From: Skeletonema tropicum | Taxonomy: Eukaryota > Bacillariophyta > Thalassiosirophyceae > Thalassiosirales > Thalassiosiraceae | Assembly (NCBI GenBank): GCA_037178625.1 | Contig: CM074147.1 | Span: 1,302,001 to 1,366,000 of the forward strand | DNA length: 64,000 nucleotides | Direction: 5' to 3' | In this document: positions 23,216-33,808 of the stretch, piece by piece | Numbering within the stretch: the stretch's first letter is position 1 | How the letters are laid out: each line of letters starts with the position of its first letter | The notes under the pieces: generated by a model | Database searches by the model: none | The model's input: the letters and a program-made list of their open reading frames with translations, nothing else | What the model was told of the DNA's origin: nothing | Program-made: the position numbers and the translations under genes

Positions 23216-25803
23216 TTACATAATGCTGCATTCAGAAACGCCCCTATCACGATTTCGCTTCTTTTCCAGTTCGGACCATGCTCTTTCTGCACTTTTGATT
23301 TCCCATTCGAGATCTTCCCCTCCGACTGATGGATTCTCTCCATACTTATAAAACTCGCCACTTCCAGCCAAGAGTAACCCTGAAGGAATCCAGGCTAAAT
23401 CAGTGTTACCAGATATGGGCAATGAGTACATAGGTCGTTGTAATCGAAGATCCCACATCATTGCACCTTTACCCTCACTCAATCGGTTGCAGACAAACTT
23501 TGAATCATTGAGATAAACTGGAACGGAGTTGACACAGCGTTGATGGATTGTCATCTCTGCCTTACCACTCCTCAAATCAAATATCTTTGCACATACGGCG
23601 TCACTGGCTACAAAAATGGATGGGTCCCCAGCTTTCTCAAACGTTGGGCGTTGTACCACATCTACCTTGTCGGTCCCGAATCCAACCAGCCGCGACTTCT
23701 CGCGTAAGTCATAGTCATACATAGTGATTTCGCTTCGGCCGTTGCAGACAAAGGCAAACTGTTCATTCGGTAAGTATCCAATGGAATAAGGAGTGACGAC
23801 ATCCGTTTGTCGAATTGAATCAGGTTTCTTGCCCCTTGTGGCTTCGGCAGCGCCCATTTCGTCCATCCAAGTTGTTTCGCTCAGATTCAGAATATCTTCT
23901 TCGTCGAATGCTTGAAGATCTTCGTCCAAAGATTCCATCCGTATCATCCTGCGTGTACCGTCATGTTGATTTGTATCGTTGAGCTTCCATTCTTGAAGAA
24001 CGCCAGCTTTACTTAGATACCCAAGACGACTTGATCCGAATGCAATCATGTGCTGGTTCCCCGCTCCCTCCGTCTTCCTGCGTTTACTTTGTACTCCTAC
24101 TGCAGTCACTTGATGCCATTGCAAGTTTGTCATTCAAGCACATTAAAGATGTATTTGGTACATGGCTTGTCCATATTCAATTCCAAATCCTTTGATGCGA
24201 CGATCACCGTGAATCCATACAGTTTCATTGACTCCAGTCTGCGAGAATCCCACCAGGCGTACTCCAGAATTCATGACACATTTCATGTGACTTAAACGTA
24301 TTTCGCCCATCATCAAACGAATAGATATGACCCCGGAACTCACGATTCTTCCAACCACCACCCACATGAGAAAAGCCGATGTTTCCATCGTGTGTCCATT
24401 GCATCGTTGAGTATGCTGTGTCGCTGTCACCCTCAAAGGCATCGCTTTCTACATAGCCATGTCTTGCTCGACAAGTTACAACGTCTTCAGCAGTAGCAAC
24501 ACCCCTCTGCTGCTCTCCTCCTCCTGATAAAGATATTTCAACCTCTGACATATCTTGATGAAAACGTGCCCGCGGTGACGACAAAGATGATCCTTTTGGG
24601 GGTGATGATGACGTTGCCTTTGCATATTCATTTGCATGCTCTAGTATACATCCCATTTTGATCCCATAACAGAATGAATTTTTCTTGGGCTTGTCACTCT
24701 CTTCAGTCCAACTGCTGTACCAGCCGTGTACAGTCTCTGGTTCCGCTTCTTCATAGTCACGGTGTCCATCACATTCTTCGCCCACACACTCCTCCTCTAT
24801 CTTATTCTCTGTGTGATAACGCTTGTGTTCTTCCAAACCCTTGACAACTCCAGCGAATGCACAAATTTCATTGCACCATCACCCACGCTACTATCAGTAG
24901 TGGCAGCATAGTCTCTAATCAATTCTTCAGCGGTATAATCCCCCTGCTTGCTTGGGTTAGAACAGAAGACTCCATCATAACAATCCTCAAAAGAGTACTC
25001 CCCTGTCATTGGCATCATGATATGATCTAGAACTTCCGACAGACTAGTAAAATTGGACTGAGCACGATGACGTAATTCATCAACACTGGGAAGGCCATCA
25101 TCTTCGGATGATGTCCTTTTGACGAAGGATCGTGCAATTCTCGACAAGGTTGGTATATGTTTGAAATGATCTTCCACCTCCACGAGAAGTCTCGATAATG
25201 ATTGCTTGGACGTGTTTGGTGGGCTAAGGACAGTATTGCACCCATCAAAACAATGCCTCCTATCATCAGTCATGGCTATGGGCAAGTAGTTGGTACGACT
25301 TGTCAACGCCTCACAAAGGGCATCCATACATGCTGTATTTGCTACCATCAGCTGATTAGTATTATTATCTGTTGAATTTTGTTGTTGCATGCGGTAAATG
25401 TCTTGCAGGATTTGAATCAGATAGGAACATGTCTCAACAAGAATAGTCACAGGCTCCACACCATCACCTAAAGGTGCGTTGTTAATTATCGAGATGATTG
25501 ACTGTGCTTGCAAGGAGGGAACAACAGCCTCAGCACCACCTTATCATTTTCAGTATCATTATCACGTTTCTTGGTCAAAATGATTGTCGAAAGGGGAGAT
25601 CCTCGTTCCTCGAAACGTTTGAGAACATTGATGAGAAATGTTGATGGATCAATGGCGTCTTCCTCTTCCTCGTCTTCTTCATCTTCTTCCGCCTCGTCAT
25701 CATTCATATCCATATTATCATCGTCGCTGCCATTTTCTTCCTCTTCAACATCATCACTTTCTGGGTTGTTGATGATGTCGCTACTGTCGTCTAGGGAGGC
25801 CAT
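23216..25803 (-). CDS. beta-propeller-like protein, reading frame interrupted
   Basis: Four minus-strand segments appear to be one gene starting with ATG at 25803. The first (25803-25540) is very acidic (EEENGSDDDNMDMNDDEAEE). The second (to about 24830) is helical (TILVETCSYLIQILQDIYRM). The third and fourth carry HIYSFDDG and SGVRLVGFSQTGVNETVWIH. The last (24133-23216) reads like WD40 blades: VTPYSIGYLPNEQFAFVCNG, MYDYDLREKSRLVGFG, KIFDLRSGKAEMTIHQRCVN, MMWDLRLQRPMYSLPISGN. Frame changes lie near 25520, 24830, 24290 and 24140. The first could be a 38-nt intron (25502-25539, GTGG..ACAG), but the one near 24290 looks like an extra G in GGG. I do not recognise the family; it may be a pseudogene. 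It is divergent from the LRR gene at 26102 (298 bp). Confidence 0.5.
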
Positions 25804-26101
25804 GTTGCTTCTTGCGATTATTTGGGTGGGTTTACACCATGTAAGAAGAAGTGGTATGTCGTGGCTGCGCTCTGTCTACATATTATTGTTGCTCTCTGGC
25901 TCACAATCTAGCATGGCATCATCGGCATTGGCATGTGGACGATCCTGTCCGCCAAAATTTGTATTAATTCCTTCGCTGAAAATCCTAATTTCTCCTCTCT
26001 GAGGAAAACGGAGACTTGAGGCAGGCAGGCCAAGGGTAATAAGTTGAGGCAGGCGGCAGGAGACAGGGATAGGTAGGGATGCACTGCTAGAGATAATTAT
26101 C

Positions 26102-27094
26102 ATGGCGGACCACGTAGAAGATGACGATAATGATGGGAATGTTTTTGTGTACAGAGGAGGGCTGGCTCCACAGCATGTTACTCACGTCATCATCGATAAA
26201 TCTGTGGATGAGATTGAGGACGGTGCGTTCTACGACTGTCAGCGGTTGGTGAAAGTGGAGACTCACGATGGGATCAGAAAAATTGGAGAGAGGGCTTTCT
26301 TGTATTGCAAATCTTTGCCGCAGATAAATCTCCAATCTGTATCTGAAATCTGTTCAGAGGCATTTTATTCATGTGAAAATCTGGTGGATGTGGAGTTTGG
26401 TGATGAGCTGGAAACAATTGGAAAATATGCGTTTCGCAACTGCACCTCTCTATCTCTCGAGCATCTCAAGCTCCCCTCAATTATCTCCATCGGAGGATAT
26501 GCGTTTTGTCGATGCACACGACTGATTGATGTTGAGCTGTCGGAACGTCTTGAGACAATCGGACCAGGTGCATTTCGGGAGTGTAGGAATCTTCAACGCA
26601 TCGCCATCCCACTGAAAAGGGATCTTTTTGTAATTGAAGGATACCTGAGAAACAACCAATTCGATGGCTGTGATGCGCTAGCAACAGTTGATCTTGTGGG
26701 GGGGATTCACAAAACTGTTGCCTCATTGCACATGGAGAGTTGGAGGACTGATATGATTGCAAAAATCAATCGAATCAATCAGATTCTTCCCAATACACCT
26801 GCCAATGATAAGACTGGTGTAATACGACAATGGATGGAATCAGTCCTCGACAAGATCGATAATTACAAAACTGAGCACTGCAGATACGTCAAGGAGGGAA
26901 TAGCTTTACTTGAGCTTGCTCTGTGGAAAGCCAAGCTGGTAGAAAATGAAGACGAAAACAATTCTGAGGAGGGACGAACCCGAACGAAGAAGAAGGCCAA
27001 GGTGGATGCTGAAAGTGCTAGGGAAAGGAGACGCATTACATGTGGTGCTGATATAGTGATCAAGAATGTTCATCCTTTTCTGCAATTGGAATGA
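26102..27094 (+). CDS. BspA-type LRR paralog 7, intact
   Basis: 330 aa, starting MADHVEDDDNDGNVFVYRGG and ending KNVHPFLQLE. It has the family LRR_5 units (AFYDCQRLVKVETHDGIRKI, AFYSCENLVDVEFGDELETI), with two extra residues in TSLSLEHLKLPSI. The helical domain (SLHMESWRTDMIAKINRINQ) and a basic tail (RTRTKKKAKVDAESARERRR) follow. The 3' third is almost identical to paralog 8 at the nucleotide level (26750-26920 against 28670-28840), while the 5' part is clearly more diverged. No targeting signal. Confidence 0.92.
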   Translation: MADHVEDDDNDGNVFVYRGGLAPQHVTHVIIDKSVDEIEDGAFYDCQRLVKVETHDGIRKIGERAFLYCKSLPQINLQSVSEICSEAFYSCENLVDVEFGDELETIGKYAFRNCTSLSLEHLKLPSIISIGGYAFCRCTRLIDVELSERLETIGPGAFRECRNLQRIAIPLKRDLFVIEGYLRNNQFDGCDALATVDLVGGIHKTVASLHMESWRTDMIAKINRINQILPNTPANDKTGVIRQWMESVLDKIDNYKTEHCRYVKEGIALLELALWKAKLVENEDENNSEEGRTRTKKKAKVDAESARERRRITCGADIVIKNVHPFLQLE

Positions 27095-28027
27095 TTCTGT
27101 AGCTTGAAAAACATGGGTGGCATTCCTTTCTCTTGTGAAAATCGTGTGCTACGATTGTCTTCATCCTACCATTAAGTGATATGAAGTATAAAGTTTCAAG
27201 ATATCATACGTGAGCCACAGTGGAAATCTGGTGTAATGATTACTTGTCTGCCTATTTACGAAATTGCAGGAACAGAGACTTCCGGAGACAACTGATCTGG
27301 CGAAACGGCTATTGTAGCTTCGAGGGAAAGGAAGGAAGCATTCGATATTCTCCCATAAACCTACTGATTCAACCCTTGAGGACGGGGAGGGCTGACTGCC
27401 ATGTACTCTCGCCTCTTCCAACGCTCCAGCCATCGTAAGATCCGATTCGGGCTCCCAAGTGTTCTCTTATTCAGGGTACCCTTTCCATTTGATCGGTACT
27501 CTTTGCGACCGTCGTTATTTCTATAGGAGCCGACATTGTCTCCACTTAATAATAGCCGTGAGATGTAGGCACGATGCTTGCCTGCCTACTTCCACTGGTA
27601 CATGCATTAGTTGCTGTGACGGACGGACGAAGAGAAGACAAATCACGATCTCTACGACCAATGCAGCGCCCAACCTAGAGCAGTGGCAAAGCTCATTCTT
27701 TGTGTGAATGTCTTCTGTTGAGCAGTAGGACTACCGTTGACTGGTTTAGCTAATAGATTAATTAAGAACAGTATGGCAAAAACACCTACCAAGACGCAGA
27801 AACGGTCCAGCGCCCGCACGAAGAAAAAGTCGAAAAAGGCAGAGAAAGCAACTGTTCGGCGCAATCTTTATTCCAAAATCTCGCTTCTACTTACACGGTG
27901 CCAAGTTCGCGTAGGAACCAGTAGGCTTGGTGTGAATCGTGAAAGGCAAGGCATGCTAGCAAGCGAAAATAAATGACAAAAACAAGCACGGCAACGGCTC
28001 ACGCTCCCCCGATCATAACAACTCATC
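27095..28027. other. intergenic with a copied ankyrin-gene tail
   Basis: Positions 27110-27312 match 29045-29290, the flank of paralog 8 plus the last ~20 codons of the ankyrin gene at 29223; shared phrases include GTGAAAATCGTGTGCT and CAACTGATCTG. The copied codons have no gene attached here. A 67-codon ORF at 27773-27976 (MAKTPTKTQKRSSARTKKKS, very basic) is possible but unsupported by any recognised family. Confidence 0.65.
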
Positions 28028-28999
28028 ATGGCGGACCACGCAGGCGATTATTATGAAGGGAATGTTTATGTCCTCGTAGGAGGGCGAGCTCCTCGGGATG
28101 TCACACACGTCCGCATCGATAGGTCAGCTGATGAGATTGAGAATATCGCGTTTAGAGATTGCGAGGCTTTGGTGAAAGTGGAGATGCACGATGGTATTAG
28201 AAGCGTTGGGGACGTGGCTTTCTGGAAGTGCATATCTTTGCCGCAGATTAATCTCAGTTCGGCTTTAGAAATCTGTTCGTCTGCATTTTATGGATGTGTA
28301 AATCTGGCGCATGTAGAGTTTGGTGACGAGCTGGAAAGAATTGGTGCAAACGCATTTTCCGAATGCACCTCTCTAGAGCATCTCAACCTCCCTTCAATCG
28401 TCACCATTGGAGCATTTGCATTTAGGAAATGCCGCCGACTGATAGATATTGAGTTCCCTAAGCAACTTGAAACAATTGGAAAAAGTGCATTCTTTTTCTG
28501 CGATCGCCTTCAACGCATTGCCATCCCACTGAAGAGAGATCTGTTTGCATTTGACGTTGAAAATGAGGGATACACCCAGTTTCTTTCCTGTGAGCAACTA
28601 GTAACGGTTGATCTTGTTGGGGGGATCCACAGGACTGTTGCCTCATTGCACATGGACAGGTGGAGGACTGTAATGATTGCAAAAATCAATCGAATCAATC
28701 AGATTCTTCCCAATACACATGCCAGATTTAAGACTGGTGTAATACGACAATGGATGGAATCAGTCCTCGACAAGATCGATAATTACAAAACTAAGCACTG
28801 CAGATACGTCAAGGAGGGAATAGCTTTACTTGAACTAGCTCTGTGGAAGACCAAACTTGGTGAAAAGGAAGAGAGTCCCTCGGTGGGGAAATCAAAGAAG
28901 GCCAAGATTGATGCTGAAAGTGCTAGGAAAGAGAGACGCATTACATGTGGTGCTGATATAGTGATCAAGAATGTGCTTCCTTTTCTGCAATTGGAATGA
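28028..28999 (+). CDS. BspA-type LRR paralog 8, intact
   Basis: 323 aa, starting MADHAGDYYEGNVYVLVGG and ending KNVLPFLQLE. The YRGG of most paralogs is LVGG here. LRR_5 units include AFWKCISLPQINLSSALEIC, AFSECTSLEHLNLPSIVTI and AFRKCRRLIDIEFPKQLETI. The helical domain reads SLHMDRWRTVMIAKINRINQ, and the basic tail is KSKKAKIDAESARKERR. It is tail-to-tail with the ankyrin gene ending at 29223. Its 3' flank plus that gene's end was the likely source of the copy behind paralog 7. Confidence 0.92.
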   Translation: MADHAGDYYEGNVYVLVGGRAPRDVTHVRIDRSADEIENIAFRDCEALVKVEMHDGIRSVGDVAFWKCISLPQINLSSALEICSSAFYGCVNLAHVEFGDELERIGANAFSECTSLEHLNLPSIVTIGAFAFRKCRRLIDIEFPKQLETIGKSAFFFCDRLQRIAIPLKRDLFAFDVENEGYTQFLSCEQLVTVDLVGGIHRTVASLHMDRWRTVMIAKINRINQILPNTHARFKTGVIRQWMESVLDKIDNYKTKHCRYVKEGIALLELALWKTKLGEKEESPSVGKSKKAKIDAESARKERRITCGADIVIKNVLPFLQLE

Positions 29000-29222
29000 T
29001 TCTGTAGCGATGTATGTTATCATTGAGTATTGAGGACATGAATCTGTTTTATGAGCATGAGGTGGCTCTCCTTTCTCTTGTGAAAATCGTGTGCTTTGAT
29101 TGTCTTCAACCGAACCTAAGTACCACTAAGTGATAGAAATAATATAAAGTGTGAAGGTATGGTATCATGCGTAAGCCACAGTAATTTGACGGAAATCTGG
29201 TGTAATGATGAGAAAGTGTTTA

Positions 29223-31298
29223 CTATGTCTGCCTATTTACGAAAATTGCAGGCACAGAGACTTCCGAGACAACTGATCTGCAGAAATGACTACACTGACT
29301 AAAATCATCATCATCATACAAAATATCATTCACAACATTTAGTTGTATGTCAATTTCAATGATCGGTGGAGCACCGTCGCGTATCCATTCATTCGTTTCT
29401 GCTCCTTCTTCCTCTGGTACCATGATGCAGTCCTCTTCAGGGTCGTGAAAAATGTCAAAGCTATCATCGTCTGCTCTGAATTCAAGATTATCATCCGCCA
29501 GGCCATTCAAGTATGCATCGAGGTGTGCATTGTAAATATCATCAGAGGTCATGGACATTTTATTAGTATCCGATTCTTTTCTCAGTCTTCTGGAACTGGA
29601 TGAAGTCAAATGAGATCGGAAAGATCGCATTTTTCTGGATGACATGCGACGACTTGGTCTTCTTTCTTGTGGTGGGGCGGTGGCTTTTTCTAATTTTTCG
29701 GCAGCAGGCTGCTGCTTTGGAGATTCATCTGCTATGGCTTTGCTTCCATTTCCTTCTTGTTCTACACAGGGAGGTTCTACACCAAGAAGTTCTTGGTCAA
29801 TGCCAAACATATCAAAAAGAGTACTCTGAATTTTTACCTTTTGATGTCTTGATCTCATTCTCTCGAGTTTTTCCCGACGAGCTGCAATCTCTTCTTCCTC
29901 CAGACGAAGCAGAACCTCAAGGTATTGGGAGCACGCACTTGAGGTATCGCTGTATTGCGACCTCTTGTGTGGCTTGGACAACTTGGAAAATTTTTGAGTG
30001 ACTTGAGTTGCGATGCTACAACTGGAAAGTCGCTTGTACTCAGTTAATCCTTTACGTCTCAGCAGACAATGCAGTATAGCTTCATCTGTAATATTCCCGT
30101 CTATTGCGTAGTCCAAGGGTGAGTAGCCCATCTTGTCTTCTTCCTTGAAATCAACTTTTCCGGGATAAGCCATCATGACTTCCTTTAATATCGAAATCTT
30201 TGTGGCAAATTGTCCATATGCGTCTTCATCTAGAGGCTCTTCTTGTCGTACCGAAGAAGGCGGTTTAGCAAGAGGTTCAATATCATCTGGGGAATGATTC
30301 TCTTCGTGTCTATTATATACAAAATGCCGTACAGCAATATGAAGTGGGGTCCTTCCATCGTTATCTGCCTCGGACGCAGGACTTGGATCTGCAAGAGCCA
30401 AGGCTTCAATGACATCCGGAGAGGCACCACACGCAGCGGCAACATGTAGTGGAGTACGCCCCATGTCATCCTTTCCAGATGTATAGCCCTGACGATGCCT
30501 CAGAGAAGTAAGGAGTGTGTCGAGTACATCCAGGGGTGGATTACATCGACAGATATCATGAAGGAGATTTTCTCCCACATTCACAAACCTTTCCGATGAA
30601 AGTGCAGCTGCCGAGCTGCCCTCGTCGAATAGAGCAGCTTTGATGGCGGCAGCGGCTGCGGCAGACTCTTTCCCAGTGAAGGAGTTCCTTGTCGATCCGT
30701 AGGAGGGTCTTCTCATTGTCAGCGGCCTGGGCTGCGGTTTCGCCCTAAACGGAATATCAGCAGTACCACAAGACGACGACTTGCCTTCTCCATTACTGCT
30801 TGCGTCCCCACCACTAATCACAGGCTCTGGTATTATCGGGATGTCTGCAAAGTCATGATTGGATAGCAATTTCTTGACATCATTCCAGTCCCCTCGTACG
30901 GCATACTTGTTCATCTTTTTGCGGAGATTGGCTTCCGAGATGATCTTTCGCCGCCGTGACCACGTCTTTGTCCGTATCTTCATCTTTGAGAGGAATCTAC
31001 CAATAGTCCGTTTGTTGGATACTATTTGGTTTTCATTTTCATCATTGAGCTGTTCTTGAGTGCAGGAAGATAAATTGTTGCTATTACTCCGACAGCTCCC
31101 ACCACCACGAGATAGAAGTGATGTTCTCAGTGACGATGATCTTGATCGTAAAGTTGAGCAAGCAGTTGTTTGTTCCGCATCCGCTTTTGCCTCTGTTGGT
31201 TGATGGGGTAAATCCTTCATGCTGTCGGGAAGTATAATCTCGGCGAGATGATTAAAATGATTTGCCATGCTGCTTCTGGTGCTTTTTTCGTGCATCAT
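29223..31298 (-). CDS. ankyrin-repeat protein
   Basis: 691 aa in one frame, from tandem ATGs at 31298 and 31295. The N-terminus is Ser/Arg-rich with a basic stretch near residues 105-130 (KMKIRTKTWSRRRKIISE). Ankyrin units lie around residues 245-400: ENLLHDICRCNPPLDVLDTL, GRTPLHVAAACGASPDVIEA, GRTPLHIAVRHFVYNRHEEN and GYSPLDYAIDGNITDEAILH. A Glu/Arg-rich helical stretch (RLEEEEIAARREKLERMRSR) and an acidic C-terminus follow. It probably acts as an intracellular scaffold; partners are unknown. The last ~20 codons also occur, detached, at about 27243-27312. Confidence 0.9.
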   Translation of the reverse strand: MMHEKSTRSSMANHFNHLAEIILPDSMKDLPHQPTEAKADAEQTTACSTLRSRSSSLRTSLLSRGGGSCRSNSNNLSSCTQEQLNDENENQIVSNKRTIGRFLSKMKIRTKTWSRRRKIISEANLRKKMNKYAVRGDWNDVKKLLSNHDFADIPIIPEPVISGGDASSNGEGKSSSCGTADIPFRAKPQPRPLTMRRPSYGSTRNSFTGKESAAAAAAIKAALFDEGSSAAALSSERFVNVGENLLHDICRCNPPLDVLDTLLTSLRHRQGYTSGKDDMGRTPLHVAAACGASPDVIEALALADPSPASEADNDGRTPLHIAVRHFVYNRHEENHSPDDIEPLAKPPSSVRQEEPLDEDAYGQFATKISILKEVMMAYPGKVDFKEEDKMGYSPLDYAIDGNITDEAILHCLLRRKGLTEYKRLSSCSIATQVTQKFSKLSKPHKRSQYSDTSSACSQYLEVLLRLEEEEIAARREKLERMRSRHQKVKIQSTLFDMFGIDQELLGVEPPCVEQEGNGSKAIADESPKQQPAAEKLEKATAPPQERRPSRRMSSRKMRSFRSHLTSSSSRRLRKESDTNKMSMTSDDIYNAHLDAYLNGLADDNLEFRADDDSFDIFHDPEEDCIMVPEEEGAETNEWIRDGAPPIIEIDIQLNVVNDILYDDDDFSQCSHFCRSVVSEVSVPAIFVNRQT

Positions 31299-31679
31299 TG
31301 CTATATAGTAATGTTGTTGATTGTTGAAGGTGGCTACTTCCTTCTTCTACTTCTATTTATGTATTTGAAATTTGATAGCTGCATGCATTTTCCTACAGTC
31401 ATCATGAAACATCTCCCCAAGCAACTCACAAGCACCAAAATCTTGATCATGCTTGAATCACGTGGTGTCGCCATTCCTCTATGCACTTTTTCTAATCGGG
31501 TTCTCCTGACGCAGCTGGTACAGGACCTCGACGACATGAAGAAGGCCTATTAAGTCGTGAAAGAGTGTAACACAAGTCATGAAAGAATGTAAAGAAGCAG
31601 GCTTAACCTATGCAGTTTTTGCCACTTCAATTGCAGGTCATTCATTCAAGTTCGCGTTGAAGTTGAACAAAAAGTGAAG

Positions 31680-31860
31680 GGATCGGGTTAACCCTAATTA
31701 ATCCCCCGGGGGGATAAGAGTTTTGGCTAGCCTGAGAGTTGAGGACTTACTTATTCCCCTGTGTCTGCTAGTAATTATCTAGTAAATGAATGAGGGGAAT
31801 AAATATTTTAGGCTAGGCTGATATTTTGGGTGGGGTTTGAGTTCATCAATAGGGAAAATC
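31680..31860. mobile_element. MITE-like relic related to the element at 38878
   Basis: The stretch has the same internal order as the MITE at 38878-39086: a C-run/G-run palindrome (CCCCCGGGGGG), TTTTGGCTAG, then CTAGTAATTATCTAGTA, and a G-rich right side (TGGGTGGGGTTTGA). The ends are more diverged and no clear terminal repeat remains. Confidence 0.45.
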
Positions 31861-32128
31861 ACTTAAACGAACCTATCGGATCCCGGTGAAATTTGCCGGT
31901 GTATGTCGTGCAACTCGACCACCTGTTTCGTAACTCATTTTGCGTCTCTCTAATAAAGTAGAGTACTTTTAGAGTACTCCTACTCTACTTAAGTAGAGAG
32001 AGAGCAGAGACACAACATTGTCCTACTCCTCTAATACTTAGGTACATAGAGCAACAGAGCGTTTATTAAATACTTAGCTCTAGCTAGATTGATTGATAGA
32101 TTATTTTGCTATGTTGTACATAGGAGTA

Positions 32129-33528
32129 TTAACCAGAAGATGCCCAGGGGATAATGAAAAAAATCACCAGCGATCACCATGGCGCACCTCGACCCCGTAC
32201 GTGCCGACATCAACAACACTAGCTACACATAAAATTAGACAGCCCAACTGCAGCAACTCCCTCTCCAATAGCCTTTCTATGAAGTGGTGTCCTCAGGTGG
32301 ACATCGATCCACGCCATCGCTACTTATTATGACACCAAAGTAGAGGTGCCGGAAAATTGCGCTTTGACATCGGTGTGATGATGCACTTCCAATATGGTCT
32401 TCAGATGAATAGTTGGAGCTGCTCTGCCACTGAACTGGTTTGCAGACGCCATCTATATTCTATTAAGCGGCGATCGATCCCCTCTAGAGTGTGTCGGGGC
32501 GTTCTATGGCGCATGTAGTGGCATGGTGAATACAGTAGTTGAAAATTGATAATTTCCACAAAATACATCAAAAAGGAGAATGCATATATCTGACAGAAAA
32601 TGAAATGAGAGGGTGCCAAAAGTCTGTGAGGTGATGACTATAATATAACAATCAACGTGGTTGGTGTAGATATCTCTATTTCATTGCGGCTACGACATTA
32701 TTGGACTGGTTGAAATGTAGCATATTTTGGTGGAAAATGAAGAGCCGAATGCAATCACATACACGAGTATTTGAAGTGATATTAAGTGTATTCATCCTGC
32801 AAGTTGGGGGCCTTTTCACCACACAACACCAATAGCCATCTGTTGCGAGCATTATACAGTGGTTTCAGGGTATCATATGACTCCTAACAGCACCATTCCT
32901 ACCCGATGGGATCAAAGCAACAGCGGATGATTTGACCTACTACTCAATTATTACGTCTAATTTGTATGTAGTCAATAAAACTGATAATAATCATCAATCA
33001 TCATAGTATTCAGAAGGTGTCTGCAATGCACCATGGCTATTAAATAACCGAAATCTATTAAATATGAGTATGTCATGATGTTGCCCGGCATGTGCAGATT
33101 TTGTGTCTCTGGCGGTTAGAGCCGTATACCATCACAACGACGCCGATTCGGCCGCCACCGCTTACAGAATCGGAATCTACATAAAAAATGGGGTCAGTCA
33201 CTATGTTGTTTATGTTGATTTTGGGAATGTTGGCCCAATAGTAGCATGGTTTGCCGTCGGATTCGTCATGGAGGAGATGTTTTTTGTTAGTGTTTGATGC
33301 GTGATGGCCGAGCACCCCGGGCCGACGATGCCAGTGCTACTGAATTAGTACCCCCAATATCTTGGAGAATGGTCGGAATACCACCATGTCACGTTGCGGA
33401 GGCGTTCTAAACTAACTAAATGGAAGGTTGTTGGTCTTTGAACCAAAAGAATCGACCTATTATTGACATAGTTACGTGGTAAAGACGCCACCCGGGGTGG
33501 ATCCGGGGTGTGGGCATCTTCTGGTTAA
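32129..33528. mobile_element. candidate non-autonomous DNA transposon with 18-bp inverted ends
   Basis: TTAACCAGAAGATGCCCA at 32129-32146 recurs inverted (TGGGCATCTTCTGGTTAA) at 33511-33528, enclosing 1.4 kb without coding capacity. A segment near the right end (33340-33480, containing CTAACTAAATGGAA and TTGGTCTTTGAACC) is shared with 49015-49150 in the second element. The target-site duplication is not clear. Confidence 0.45.
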
Positions 33529-33731
33529 AAATGGGCTGGTAGGTATACGATAGGAATTAGTATACCCCCTTGCGAACTCAAAAACGGCCGTTTCAAGTCA
33601 CGCCCCACCTCGCCCAACGACTTCGGACTGCACTGTCTCACACATTTTCACCGCGATAAACGGCCAAATACACAACCACAGCACAACCACCATGATGCCA
33701 CTGTGGACTGCCTAGTAGTACAATATCGACA

Positions 33732-33808
33732 CTGTACCAAGCGGGACTTTTGAGACTGGAGACGGAGAAGCCTATTTGCAGATCGCCTTCGAAAAAGTCC
33801 CGCTTGGT
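33732..33808. mobile_element. short hairpin element with 16-bp inverted ends
   Basis: ACCAAGCGGGACTTTT at 33736-33751 is inverted perfectly at 33793-33808, with ~41 bp between. TCGACA occurs just outside both ends (33726-33731 and 33809-33814), a possible target duplication. A related end (CCAAGCGGGACCTT) sits alone at 35641. Confidence 0.45.

Noticed and set aside
27773..27976. Basic 67-codon ORF as a small nuclear protein
   Set aside because: Only composition supports it; no recognised fold, paralog or clear context.
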